64,000 nucleotides of DNA, taken from contig OZ020244.1 in NCBI GenBank assembly GCA_963971285.1, positions 13,950,001-14,014,000 on the forward strand, given 5' to 3'. Each line of letters starts with the position of its first letter. The first letter of the stretch is position 1. The notes beneath the pieces are model-generated. The model worked only from the letters and a program-made list of their open reading frames with translations, did no database searches and was not told the DNA's origin. The translations under genes and the position numbers were made by a program. Of this stretch, positions 1-10,177 are shown one piece after another. The stretch is from Astropecten irregularis. Lineage: Eukaryota > Echinodermata > Asteroidea > Paxillosida > Astropectinidae.

Positions 1-323
1 AAGTTTAAAAATTGGTTTTGAAAACTTTTAATCGAACTAATATAATGTTTACGAGTATTTCTTACTTGTCGGTTTAATAAATTAAACAAATCATTTTGTA
101 AAATATAATTTTCTAACCTTGATTTACTCCAACTTTTATATCCTCTTGCTCTATCAGGCTCCGCACTTTCAATTACACGTATCAAATCATTTCGAGTAGA
201 TATAAGTCTTTGTCTAAATGGAATTCTTTCAGATCTAACAAATCTTTCTAGTTCTCTTTTTTTCCATTTGTTATATCCCTTCGCAATTACACGACTCGGC
301 GTTTGATTATTCTCTCGATCCAT
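1..323 (-). CDS. Partial ORF with two helix-extension-helix-like modules, truncated by the window edge
   Basis: The minus strand is open from an ATG at 323 to position 1 (107 residues, no stop), so the gene continues to the left. The protein is basic and rich in Arg, Asn and Ile, with A/T-ending codons. It contains an internal duplication: GY-x2-W-x-K-x2-LE occurs at residues 16-26 and again at 61-71, and each copy is followed about 17-20 residues later by Thr-Arg (43-44 and 90-91). Each 45-residue module looks like a SAP or helix-extension-helix fold, which usually binds DNA. That family assignment is inference; the duplication is directly visible. No intron signal is needed. The upstream side (324-1490) holds no clear exon but contains a palindromic repeat array. 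It could belong to a virus-like or mobile element, or be a fragment of a host gene. Confidence 0.5.
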   Translation of the reverse strand, partial: MDRENNQTPSRVIAKGYNKWKKRELERFVRSERIPFRQRLISTRNDLIRVIESAEPDRARGYKSWSKSRLENYILQNDLFNLLNRQVRNTRKHYISSIKSFQNQFLN

Positions 324-1102
324 CTTATTTATAATAATTCATTTGAGGCCGGTATACGGCTTCAAATAATTTATTATCCCCAAGACGGTGTTTGGTATGC
401 GGGGTCCGGAACAACCTCTCCCTTCCTGCGCCCCATGTGGTCACTTGTTGATTGATACAAGGCCGTGCATATCTCCGGATTTCAAGGAGTGGTTCGTCAC
501 TCTTGTCAGAGCAGTTTGACCAGACGGTCGTGCATTCTCTGTTTTTACTACTCCGAAAATTTCTAAGCCCGCCACCTCCCCTTCTACCTCCGTGAATTAT
601 GTTCTCTCACGCCTGAATGAAGTCTGCTAGGTCTCGATTCTGGAGTTACACAATACTCGGTTGCCATGTATACGTGGAGCCGGGAGGGAATTTCCTCCAA
701 CTTTTCCTCAGTCATTTGTCAGAGCACTTCGTGAGGTTTTCAGGAGTTTTTCGCCCTCCCTCGAATTGGGGCCATTGGTGGAATTTCATTCAGAACGCCG
801 TCATATGCCTTAGGCTTATCATACAAGAAGGTTTTCATCCCCGATTTTTTAGACTCAACGGAAATTACATGATGTATAATTATGTAATACGGGTTCGTGG
901 ACAAGCCGAATTTTGGTAGATTCTTCTATCGGGGGTCCTATTGTTTACACTGATTGTCGGGAGCGTAATATCCGAAGGGCGGCAATATACCTATTATGTT
1001 ATCCACGGCTCCATTATGCCGGGACTTTTGATTATTTTGTGTAGTATCGCAATCCTAACCCCTGGATCGGTGGCAAAGATTATGGTGACAAGGGGCATTG
1101 GG
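324..1102. other. Intergenic stretch upstream of the left-edge ORF
   Basis: No convincing coding exon is present. A 100-codon plus-strand frame at 617-919 has no recognisable motif and no splice context, and I do not call it. Short words such as a GTCAGAGCA-type string recur near 508 and 718. The stretch is richer in CpG than the flanking intergenic DNA at 1.5-2.3 kb, like the array that follows. Confidence 0.4.
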
Positions 1103-1487
1103 TTTCGCGGGTAGCGTACGACCGGGAACCACTTGGAGTATTGTTTAATTAATCGTATTATTTCGCGGGACGCGTACGACCGGGAATATTTTGTAAAATG
1201 GTTTTTGATGAGTTTCGCGGGTCGCGTACGACCGGGAACCACTTGAATTGTTGTCATCTCTCGGGCCGCGTACGACCGGAGATACATTTGTACAGTTATG
1301 GATTATTGTATGTTTCGCGGGTAGCCTACGACCGGAAACATGACGTTGAGATTTATCATTTCGCGGGTCGCGTACGACCGGGAATGCAATGTTATTAATT
1401 ACATCAATGCCAATCAATTAGTTTCATGATCATTATTGTGTGTGTGCATACGGAGGTGTTTTTCGCGGTTCCATACGACCGGAGAAA
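1103..1487. repeat. Seven-copy palindromic CpG-rich repeat array
   Basis: Seven copies of a unit of about 26 bp start near 1103, 1161, 1213, 1257, 1313, 1359 and 1461. Most copies begin TTTCGCGGG and end TACGACCGG followed by GAA, GAGA or AAA. Each is an imperfect palindrome, because the GGGTCG half is mirrored by CGACCGG around a CGTA centre. Spacers of 18-32 bp are unrelated, except for a wider last gap. Units carry three to five CpG sites each, unusual in the flanking CpG-poor DNA. The architecture resembles iteron or homologous-region arrays used as replication origins or enhancers. That function is inference. Confidence 0.8.
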
Positions 1488-2320
1488 CTTATGCAATTGA
1501 TATAATGATTGATCTGGCAATAAACTGCTCTGGCCATACGTAAACAAAATGATGGTACCTTGTCAATGCCTGTTTTCTTTACCAGCTGTCTTGTCGCATG
1601 GGAGAATAATATAAAATAATATTTTATAAAAAAAATTTCATTTTTTTTCAATTTTTTTTCACATTCCAATCTACAATTTTTTAATTTACAACATTTTTTG
1701 TGATAAAATGAGGCATTTGATTTTTATTTTGGATTTTTTTGAGATTTGTGAAATGGGGGTGAAAATTGGCGGTGGTGATTAAAAATTGGATTTTTGATAA
1801 AATGGGTGAGATAAAATCTATTTTTGAATGTGGCAGTTAAATGTGGAGTAGAATGACTGAAAATTAGGGTTTGGAATGATAGCCCCTTTTCAGGGTTTTG
1901 GAATGATTGCCCCCTTTTCATACTACTAAAAGTGACCTTAAAATTGTGAAGAGCCCGCCCCTTGTTTGATGACACCTTGTCCCTCAGAAATTAATTTGAG
2001 GCATAGCATGTTATTCCGAGTCCTTTCAATTTCCTTCGTTTTCCCTGTAATAAAATAACGTTGGAAATTTTAAACCATTGCCCGCTAATATTCATAAACT
2101 TGTGATAGTCCACAAGCACTGCTTGAATTGCGGCATGTTCTATAAATTTATTAATCAGCGTCCGTATTTATTGTTTTTAAAACAAATGATGTTACTAGTA
2201 TAATTATAAATTTGATTTGCGTAAATTCTACGAAAAATATCACGTATAAATAATAATAAAATAAACATTTAATAAAGAGACACTAATTTTCACTGCGACA
2301 CTAAAAGACTTGTCAAGTCT
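1488..2320. other. AT-rich intergenic DNA, no gene seen
   Basis: Homopolymer-rich and low-complexity sequence (T and A runs around 1615-1740). Frames open here are short and lack splice signals or recognisable domains. Confidence 0.5.
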
Positions 2321-2462
2321 ATGACTCAGTGTACTAGCCAATGAAAACGCGCATGCGCATCACATATCGACCGTTATATTTCATACATGTGAAGGAATGT
2401 AACGGATTTCCTGCAGGCGGCACAATTTTGCCGAGGAATTCTTCGCGATTTGTTGAGAACAG
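2321..2462 (+). promoter_or_regulatory. Promoter-like block with CCAAT box and NRF1-type site, plus candidate first exon
   Basis: A CCAAT box near 2335 and a perfect NRF1-type GCGCATGCGC word near 2350 lie about 100 bp before a good splice donor (AACA/GTGAGT at 2461). This is the layout of a TATA-less animal promoter followed by a 5' untranslated exon. A possible terminal exon starts at about 3745 after a TTTTGTAG acceptor and ends near an ATTAAA signal at about 3950. No long frame joins the two, so the transcript would be non-coding or carry only a short peptide. Which gene it serves is unknown. Confidence 0.35.
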
Positions 2463-3744
2463 TGAGTATTTACTGATTTTGTGTATATCTACGCTTTCTC
2501 TTATATCCCCTGTATTTATATTCATAGGTTTAATCCCGATTTCCTGTGAAAAAAGTGAATTAGGCATACAAAATTATGTGACTAAATTCGTCTGGTCGAT
2601 CGTGCCCACGTGTAACCGTACACAATGTACAGTATGTTATCCATGTACAGTGCACATATACTAGGCCTACTTTAGGGTTAGTGTGCTCATGGTGTGCTTT
2701 AGTACAGTCCACAAGGATTATTTTCAGACATGGATTCTACAGTAAACTAACTCACCTAAATAATTATGTTGACCAATTATGATTTCCTCTTCAACATTAG
2801 TTAGGTTAAATTTGTGGGAAGAGGGCTGGGGCCTGGTTGGGCTTTGACTTTGAGTTTTGAGGGATGTCTGAAAAGTTGTGGACTTAACTAAAGCACACCC
2901 CAGCTTGTTGTAGGCCTACTGGTTTAGCAGAAAGTTGTCAAATAGTTGATAGGCCTGTTATTTTGTTGATTTTTTCCCTATAGATTGTAAATCCATGGCA
3001 CTCAAGTTTTGTGGTCTTCGAGAAATGAACTCATGATTTGTGTTCACTGGACTGATGTTGTACCACCGTACTGTGGCGTGCTGTGTCTTTCAATTGAGCC
3101 TGATGGAAATCCAGCTGCTTCTTGCCTTTGAGTGTAAGTTTTAATATGAATTTGATGAAATTGTAATAAATGTACGTACAACAATATCTGACACAAGTGA
3201 CAGTGACTAAAAGTCTAAGTGTAGGTGACTGTAAATTTAAATAAGCTACTGGAGCACTACTGGGCCCTCTTGTCAATGCCAGAGGGCACGTTACTGCTCT
3301 GCAGGGTCAACAACTGTCCTTGACAAGTTGACATATGGTGATATGACCCAGTATGTATATATCAGGGCCCTCTATCTGGCCTTGTTGCTGTGTTACATCA
3401 TACTAGAGCTAAGGTTACATTTACTTATGGCACACACAGATATACAGTGTTAAGGCCTACATCACAGTACATGTATCTTGGTCTTCTGTCTGGCTCCTTC
3501 TACAGTATATTGACTGTGGTCCATGTCTTAAACTGCTCATTGTACAGTACATGGCATCATGGTTAGTTGCAATGAAATGAAGTATTTAAATAATGTTGCA
3601 TGATACACATTTGGTGACCATGGTCTGACTTCTGAACCCAGCCTATATTGTTTTTATTTCACTTTCTTGACAGAACTTTTCAGAGTTCAAAGAAAAACTA
3701 GCAATATCATGTTGTGCATTAATGGATATTGTGTTGTATTTTGT

Positions 3745-3965
3745 AGATGCTTTGAAGGAGACTTGGAATGAGTGGTTTCTTTACGGCTGGTTGGTGCGGA
3801 GAACTTGATACTTATCGACGTGGAAATTGAACCAGCTGGAGCCTGAATACGAAGCATCTGTTCACAAACGGAGCAATCATCTTGATTCCCATATATGCTA
3901 AGCTAAGTCTGCTTTGCAGTGCAGTTTAATCTACCTCCATGTTTTAAATTAAAGTTTTGTTCTTA
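3745..3965 (+). ncRNA. Candidate terminal exon of a short or non-coding transcript
   Basis: The stretch begins after a pyrimidine-rich acceptor ending TTTTGTAG and includes ATTAAA near 3950. It is more GC-balanced than its surroundings. No frame of note is present. The link to the 2.3-kb promoter block rests only on spacing and splice-like signals. Confidence 0.2.
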
Positions 3966-4149
3966 TATGTATATATACAGCTGAAAGTGTGAACTGTGAA
4001 ATGTAATTTACTCTGAAGTTTAAATTAAATTTCACTTCCAGCTTTGATACAATTACAAAATGCAAACACATTACGTACAGCATTTACAATTTGGCTATGA
4101 TTATTTACTGAAAATGGCTTATTAGGATGACTTGACGGTACTATCCTAT

Positions 4150-4445
4150 TTTGGTACTTGGTAGCATACCAGAACAGAAATCTCCACAGATTTACCTATT
4201 AACTTACAGGGTATAAAGATGGTGATGGTATAACTTAACAAACTTAACAATTGTTTGCCCAAAATGCTGTATTTATTCACAAAAGAGGAAAACTAATGAC
4301 CAAAAACTATTTTGATCTTCGGAAGTATGAAATTACCTTTAAAGGAAGATACAGAAACAGTCATACATATGAAATTTAATTTTTCAGTCCCATACGATGC
4401 CCATTCTGTGAAAAACGCTCACAGTATTTAAACATCTTTTCACCG
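4150..4445 (+). repeat. Dispersed repeat, copy 1 (related to 26.4-26.8 kb and 56.2-56.4 kb)
   Basis: The core 'GGTAGCATACC...CAGAAAT...CACAGA...CAGGGTAT' at 4150-4225 recurs inverted at about 26650-26755 and partly at 56220-56250 and 56385-56435. A second shared block (4385-4435, containing GATGCCCATT and CACAGTATTT) recurs at 26510-26560. The family is short, non-coding and unclassified. Confidence 0.5.
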
Positions 4446-4457
4446 TTATTTTTTATT

Positions 4458-4551
4458 GGTAAGAATAATTTAATGAGGTGACAGTCACAGTTCGTCTATT
4501 CCAGCGAATAGTTCGTCTATTCTAAGTTCGGCGAATAAAATTATTCTTACC
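4458..4551. mobile_element. Very small inverted-repeat element
   Basis: A 14-bp perfect terminal inverted repeat, GGTAAGAATAATTT, bounds a 94-bp block (4458-4471 and 4538-4551). The interior repeats GTTCGTCTATTC twice. It could be a tiny MITE or a simple stem-loop. No target duplication is obvious. Confidence 0.4.
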
Positions 4552-6129
4552 ATTCCACGAATGCGAAACATTCATTAATTTATATACGACATTTCCTTTT
4601 CTGTTAGCAGAACAAACAATCCTTGCGTATTAATCTTTGCCATTTTACAGATTGTTTTTACTAACTTGAGCACCACCCACTGTTGGAATAGTGCCAGGGA
4701 AGTACTTTTCAAAGTTAACCAGTTGAATATAACGAATATTATGGGACATGTGATCAAGATCCACCAATCAGATGACGGGCATTTATACGGGCATGATAAA
4801 ATATTTGTTGAACACTTTGTTCAGCTTTATACTGTTCCCCCACTATTTCTGGTTTGATTTTTATTCTGCGTGTGATATGATAGGGCTACGTAAAATGGTG
4901 AATAATATTAAATCAAAATCTTGGTATGAATTCATTGTATTCATTTATTGGAAATATTAACACAATTTATGTTTCCTTGCTTTTGCAATTTCCATTTATT
5001 TTATGAAAATGTATTTCTGCAATATTTATTATGCAGGCTCAACTTGACTGATCACAACTCATTGGTGCTTAGATCCTAAATGTGATATTATGATGATACT
5101 CAGGTATTGTCCAGGTATTACATTGTTGTCATGCCATGCCAAAGATTTTTGTTTACTTGCCGATTTCCTTGCCGGCTAGATCGGTGAAATGTGTATACTG
5201 TGTATACTTGTACATTCAAATATTTTAATTGGAAATTCATTCTGCTCGACTTTTATCATCAAACAATTCCTTAGATTTTATATATATTTATTCTTTTGTA
5301 GTCATTTTTGGAGTCATGTGGAGTCATGTGCAAAACTGCAAATTAAAACTTTTGAAGGCTGAACCCAGCCACATGCTCTTTTGATAATTTAATGCATACA
5401 TTTACTCACTGTTTTTTTTTTCAAAGTATCTTACAAATCAATAAGCCAATGTATCAGTGTAATGTTCTCCATTGAAGCCTGTGATACTAATTGAGAGGCT
5501 GAACTAATTGGGGACCAGTTTGTTTTGCCAATACTTCAGGGTGTGAGGAAGTGAAATGTTTTTGTTGAATTTTGTCTAAAAATATCGAGTTTTGAAAAAT
5601 TACTAAAGCAACATCTTTGTACAAACACCTTGATACTTTATTGTATTTATGTTTAATCTTTTTTAAATGCAGCAGTTTATTACTTGTATTTTTTAAATGT
5701 AGTTTAATTTTTTTTTTTATATTGTTGTGTTAGAAAAAAAGTTATACATTAAAAAGAACTGACCGTGCAAATGTAACTCTACTCACCAGTGTATTTTGGC
5801 AAGTGTTTATATTGGAGCAATGCATACATGTACCCCTAAAACTGTGCATTAAGAAAGGTACCTGGATTGGACATTGAACACTTGACGTTTCATGTTGGGA
5901 AGTAGAAAATATCCTGTATAATTGATATTGACTGGTTGATCTTTTACGATAATTTGCAGACAGGCTTATTTTCTATCCAAACCTCTAAAAATAATGAGGA
6001 CCTGATGTAATAATTGAAATGTATGTCAAGTGTTTCCAACAGGTCACCTTTCCATGTGCAAAATGAGAAACCCGAATCACATTCATACCATGTGGGGCCC
6101 ATACAAATTTACAGGAGAAATGCCATGCC
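4552..6129. other. Intergenic DNA, no gene seen
   Basis: AT-rich sequence with short shadow frames only. I see no promoter, exon chain or complete transposon in this stretch. Confidence 0.5.
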
Positions 6130-6660
6130 GTTCCCATATGGTTCCCAGATGGCTGATCTGGAACCCAGATGGTTCCCATGGTTCCCAGATGCCTGATCTG
6201 GAACCCAGATGGTTCCCATGTGGTTCCCAGATGGCTGATCTGGAACCCAGATGGTTCCCATATGGTTCCCAGATGGCTGATCTGGAACCCAGATGGTTCC
6301 CATATGGTTCCCAGATGGCTCCTCCGGAACCCAGATGGTTCCCATGTGGTTCCAAGATGGCTGATCTGAACCCAGATGGTTCCCATATGGTTCCCAGATG
6401 GCTGATCTGGAACCCAGATGGTTCATCTGGGTTATATATGGGGCTTACGTCCCACAGCCCACATGGAACCCACATGAAACCCATATACCCACATGGGGAC
6501 CATCTGGGGACACGGGTGCAAACGGGAAATGGGTACCATATGGGCCATATGGGCCCCATATTATCCCATGTGGGTACCACATGGGCAGCCCATATGGTAC
6601 CCATATGGCAGTTGAGTTTTGCCCACTTGGTACCCAGATGGGCCCCATATTTGTTGCTAC
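6130..6660. repeat. 42-bp minisatellite built from TGGTTCCCA/CATATGG words
   Basis: About seven tandem units of 42 bp (to about 6430) alternate CCCAGATGG, TTCCCATATGG and GCTGATCTGG. They grade into a more diverged field of CATATGG and CCCATATGGG palindromes up to 6660. Because 42 is divisible by three, all six frames stay open and give long repetitive translations. These are artefacts of the period rather than genes. Internal palindromes mean the single strand can fold extensively. Confidence 0.85.
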
Positions 6661-6667
6661 CTGGGTA

Positions 6668-7175
6668 GGGTCCAAGTACCTTGATTGCATTTGAGTGGCA
6701 AGAGCTCCTTTTTGCCTCTACCCTGACTCAAAATTCTGTGATTTCACCTCCAAAACGATCCTAAATTAATGTCTCATGCGGCCAGCTATGGACCAAGGGA
6801 GAATTAGAGATTCCAATAATGACAAGGTTTACTCACTTTTTTTGAAGAAAAGATTATTTTTCCCTAAAAATGGGCACAGAGACCTCCTAAGTCCTATTCA
6901 TGAGCACAGTGTCAGTTGGTGTCGGCCATCTTGGTTTTTTCAAATTGTACACTGGTACCCGGAAAGAATTAGGGAAAATATGATCTTTTCTTAAAAAATG
7001 TGAGTAAACCTTGTCATTATTGGAATCTCCATTTCTCCCTTGGTTCATAGCTGGCCGCATGAGACATTTTAGGATCGTTTTGAAGGTGAAATCACAGGAT
7101 TTTGACTCAGGGTAGAGGCAAAACATTGCAAAATGGAGCTCTTGCAACCAAAATGCAAACAAGGTACTTGGACCC
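6668..7175. mobile_element. Foldback MITE with long arms and TA target duplication
   Basis: The ends GGGTCCAAGTACCTTG (6668) and its complement ending at 7175 are flanked by TA on both sides. The arms match over roughly 170 bp with few differences; both include a GACTCAAAAT-type block, GCGGCCAGCTATG and the TTTACTCAC block. A loop of about 150 bp lies between. No transposase frame is present, so the copy is non-autonomous. The TA duplication suits the Tc1/mariner supergroup, which is inference. A lone partial end, GGGTCCAAGTTACT, follows at 7221. Confidence 0.75.
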
Positions 7176-7717
7176 TACTATCGCCAGACCATGTCCAAAT
7201 GTTAAAAAAGGCGATTTTTAGGGTCCAAGTTACTCGGACTACATCATCATCATGTCCATGTAACTCAAGCCTGCGTTAAACAGTTTGCAGCCCAACTTCG
7301 GATTTAGGGCCCAGCCCTGGCCTAGTCATTTTAGAAATAGCCTAGTCTAGGCCTAATGACTGTTAATGTTAGTGTTACGCTTAAAGCAGGAATATAATAG
7401 AACCGTGTGGTCCGTCGTTTTTAACAAATTGTGTTTGTTATTTATCTATAATGATGTCCCAACAATAAAATCCAAAATTAGTTTTTGTAAAACCCACCAA
7501 AATTTGACTTAATTGAAAGACCCTTTCTGTCGCGAAACTGAAAAACAAAGGTCACGTCCTTCATATGCAGTGACGTCATCTTTGGGAGACGAACTGACCT
7601 GTGCCAAGCTTATCGGCTGACTACGGCCTGGTACCTGTACTCATTAACGTGTGTTATAATGCTGTACACGCACGCAATCGTATCATATGCACGGTATTGC
7701 AACGCGTGCGAAGAAAA

Positions 7718-9616
7718 ATGGCAGAATCTGGCAGTGAATTAAACAGTAGCAGCGGCGACAGTTCATGGGATAATTTCAGCATTGATTCGGATAGATATTC
7801 CTCGAGCAGTAGTTCCTCTTCCGATGATCATGAAAGCGATCATGTCCAACCCGACGATGATGAAGTCGTGGTTCGCGGAGCTGAACCGTATCGCTTCGAA
7901 CCTGTCCAGGAACAACAGGGTGCTGTCGGTGTCGACGTTGAAGCGGACGGCGCGCTGGCAGAAATCAACGATGATCGTCTCGTTCGTCTTCAGAATACGG
8001 AATGGTAGGCGTGTTTTTTGATTTTTTCATGTTCCCAACATAATTTACGAACTTATAATACACATGAGTTGGTGAATAATTGCTATTCAAAAAGACATGT
8101 GCACTAAGTGTGGGGAAACTAGCACATGACATGGGGGAATAAAAACATTCATTCGTGGCATAGCCTAGGGCCTACATGTTGTTAGGCCTACAAAAGGCAA
8201 CATGTCCGTACATACTACAGTATAGGCCTACCTCACAAAGTTTGAGTTTCTGGTTTCTCCTCCAAGATCACTGCAACATGCTGACAAATGACTAGACTTT
8301 GACCCTAATATTTTTCGATATGTTGCAAAGAACTTGTTGTAAAAATGTCCATGTATCTAAACAAGTACATACGTGTACAGACATGTACATGTATACATGC
8401 TTGCCAGTTGCCATATACCGCATACAAAGGTTTTTTGTAAAGGAAAAGGAAATGATGTACGAGTTGGTCTGTGTACGAGTTGACCAGCATTCTATTGTGC
8501 AATGCCTGAATACTTTTTTAACACTCCCAACAAGTTATGAAATAAATTAGGAATAAGACATGTACATGAAGGCATAGTTGAAGTTATAATACATGTGACA
8601 TGAGTTTAATAATAATTCTTTTTAACTTCAGGCCAATTAAAAATATGAATAAAACATCATGATTAGTTTTTATGCCTCTCTTTACTCCAGGTGTACTTGT
8701 GGCAACTGCACAATAATGGACACAATTGAAAATTGCATATGCTGCAAGGAAATTCCAGCTATCCAGGAAAAGATTCGGCATACAGGAGTGGATCCTGACA
8801 CACTGGGTTGTTTCACCGAGCATCCATGGTACGAGGCAACCGTACTAAATCCTGGAACTTTAGAAACGGCCTACTACCAGTACAGGCAGCAGTACGGTGC
8901 ACATGCTGTGGAGGGTGACAGAGCAAAGTATGTATTTGCAATGCTTGTGGCAAGCCAAATGCCCAATATCGATAAACGCTGTTTCTGCAGTTAAAAAGGT
9001 TTTTTGACCGATAAACACTGTTTTTCGAATTACACTGTGCTTATCACTGATAAACAGTGTTTATCAAATTATTGGGCATCTGGCTTTCTATTAATGATAC
9101 AAAAATAAATATTTACATGTACATGTCAATGCGAAGGAGCAAATCATACGTAATAAAAATAGTTTGCTATTTGTTGGCCTCATGTGAATCTCCAACCCCC
9201 CCCCCCCCCACACACACACCCTATCAAAGACATGGCCAAGTGGCATAATTATGGTGAAATATTTACAGTGAATTTAAGTAGGGCCTTTTTCTGGCGGGTT
9301 TTAAACAAAACACAGGGTAATTTTGGACTTCACTCCCAACATGCCTCACCGTGCCACTCAACTGTCTTAGTTTTCCCGCTGCACTACTGCAAGCCCCTAT
9401 GTGAAATAGCCATTTCATGAACTTCTCACATATTTGTTTTTATACAGAAAATACCGGCATGTGTCATATCGTCAGGTCGTCAGATGGTGTTGGGGCTTCC
9501 TCGGCAGGAAAAACCGTGTTCCTTTGCCATCTTGCATAATGAACAGGACAAAAGATGCGTACCCGGACCCAGATGGGAACTACAAGGGTTTTAAATATCC
9601 AGATTTAAATGAGTAA
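7718..9616 (+). CDS. P2X7 receptor C-terminal 'ballast' domain protein, transposon-borne
   Basis: Three exons, 7718-8004, 8691-8927 and 9448-9616, join with consistent phases (2 and 2) through GT-AG introns into 230 residues. I chose the ATG at 7718 (AAAAATGGCA context); the frame is open further upstream but offers only a GTG. The N-terminus is a Ser/Asp-rich acidic tract. PYRFEP follows at 57-62, a hallmark of the P2X7 cytoplasmic domain. Then comes a Cys cluster (C97, C99, C102, C111, C113, C114, C136 with H140), a TAYYQYRQQYG segment near 155-165, a YRQVVRW block and LPSC. In mammalian P2X7 this domain is cytosolic and binds zinc and GDP (established knowledge). No channel or membrane segment is present here. 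Its position inside a TTAA-bounded element, tail to tail with a transposase gene, suggests a transposon accessory protein; its function there is unknown. Confidence 0.88.
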
Positions 9617-10177
9617 TAATTGTCATTTTTTTCTCATAAATGCTGCTTAAATATAAAATATTCAGGGACCCAAAAATTTAACTCTCATTATTTAAGTGTA
9701 TTGTAAGGTACATATGCTAATCCACACATTATTATAAACAGGAGTGATGCATTTATACAGAAATGTATTTCCTTGTTTCGCCTGTGCATCATCCATTCCA
9801 TGATGCTTGTTTACTATTGATTTTAAATTCACGTTATTATCAAAGACAAGAGTCAGGACACAGTGCATTGATAATTAAACAGTTTAGCTGACCTACATAT
9901 TTCCTTGACTAGGAACTTTTGGCACCGTGAAATTCTCCTACATACATTTACAGTGGTGAAAGTACAAGTACTGTGATTGGACAATAGCCCAGTTCAGTGG
10001 AATTAATCTTACTATAAGGCAGTATTAAATTCATTAACATCATTAGAGTTTGCAGACCTTTAAATCCAGAGCTAGTGGTGAACAAACATATCATCATCTA
10101 ACAGCTGTATGCTCCGTGAAGAGTGGGTGAAATCAAGAAATAAATTTCCGCCATTCTAATTTGGAATGTATGTGCAA
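9617..10177. other. Convergent intergenic spacer between the two transposon genes
   Basis: The 561-bp AT-rich spacer separates the stop codons of the plus-strand ballast gene and the minus-strand transposase gene. It must hold both 3' untranslated regions and polyadenylation sites. No additional frame is seen. Confidence 0.6.

Noticed and set aside
1103-1487. CRISPR array
   Set aside because: Repeats are imperfect palindromes with variable spacing and substitutions, in a eukaryotic context without cas genes.
5985-6694. Several long frames on both strands (up to 212 codons)
   Set aside because: They are products of a 42-bp tandem repeat, whose period is a multiple of three; all translate into repetitive Trp/Pro/Gly strings with no domain.
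7601-7717. Extended N-terminus of the ballast protein
   Set aside because: The upstream start would be GTG; the ATG at 7718 has the better context and begins the conserved acidic domain.
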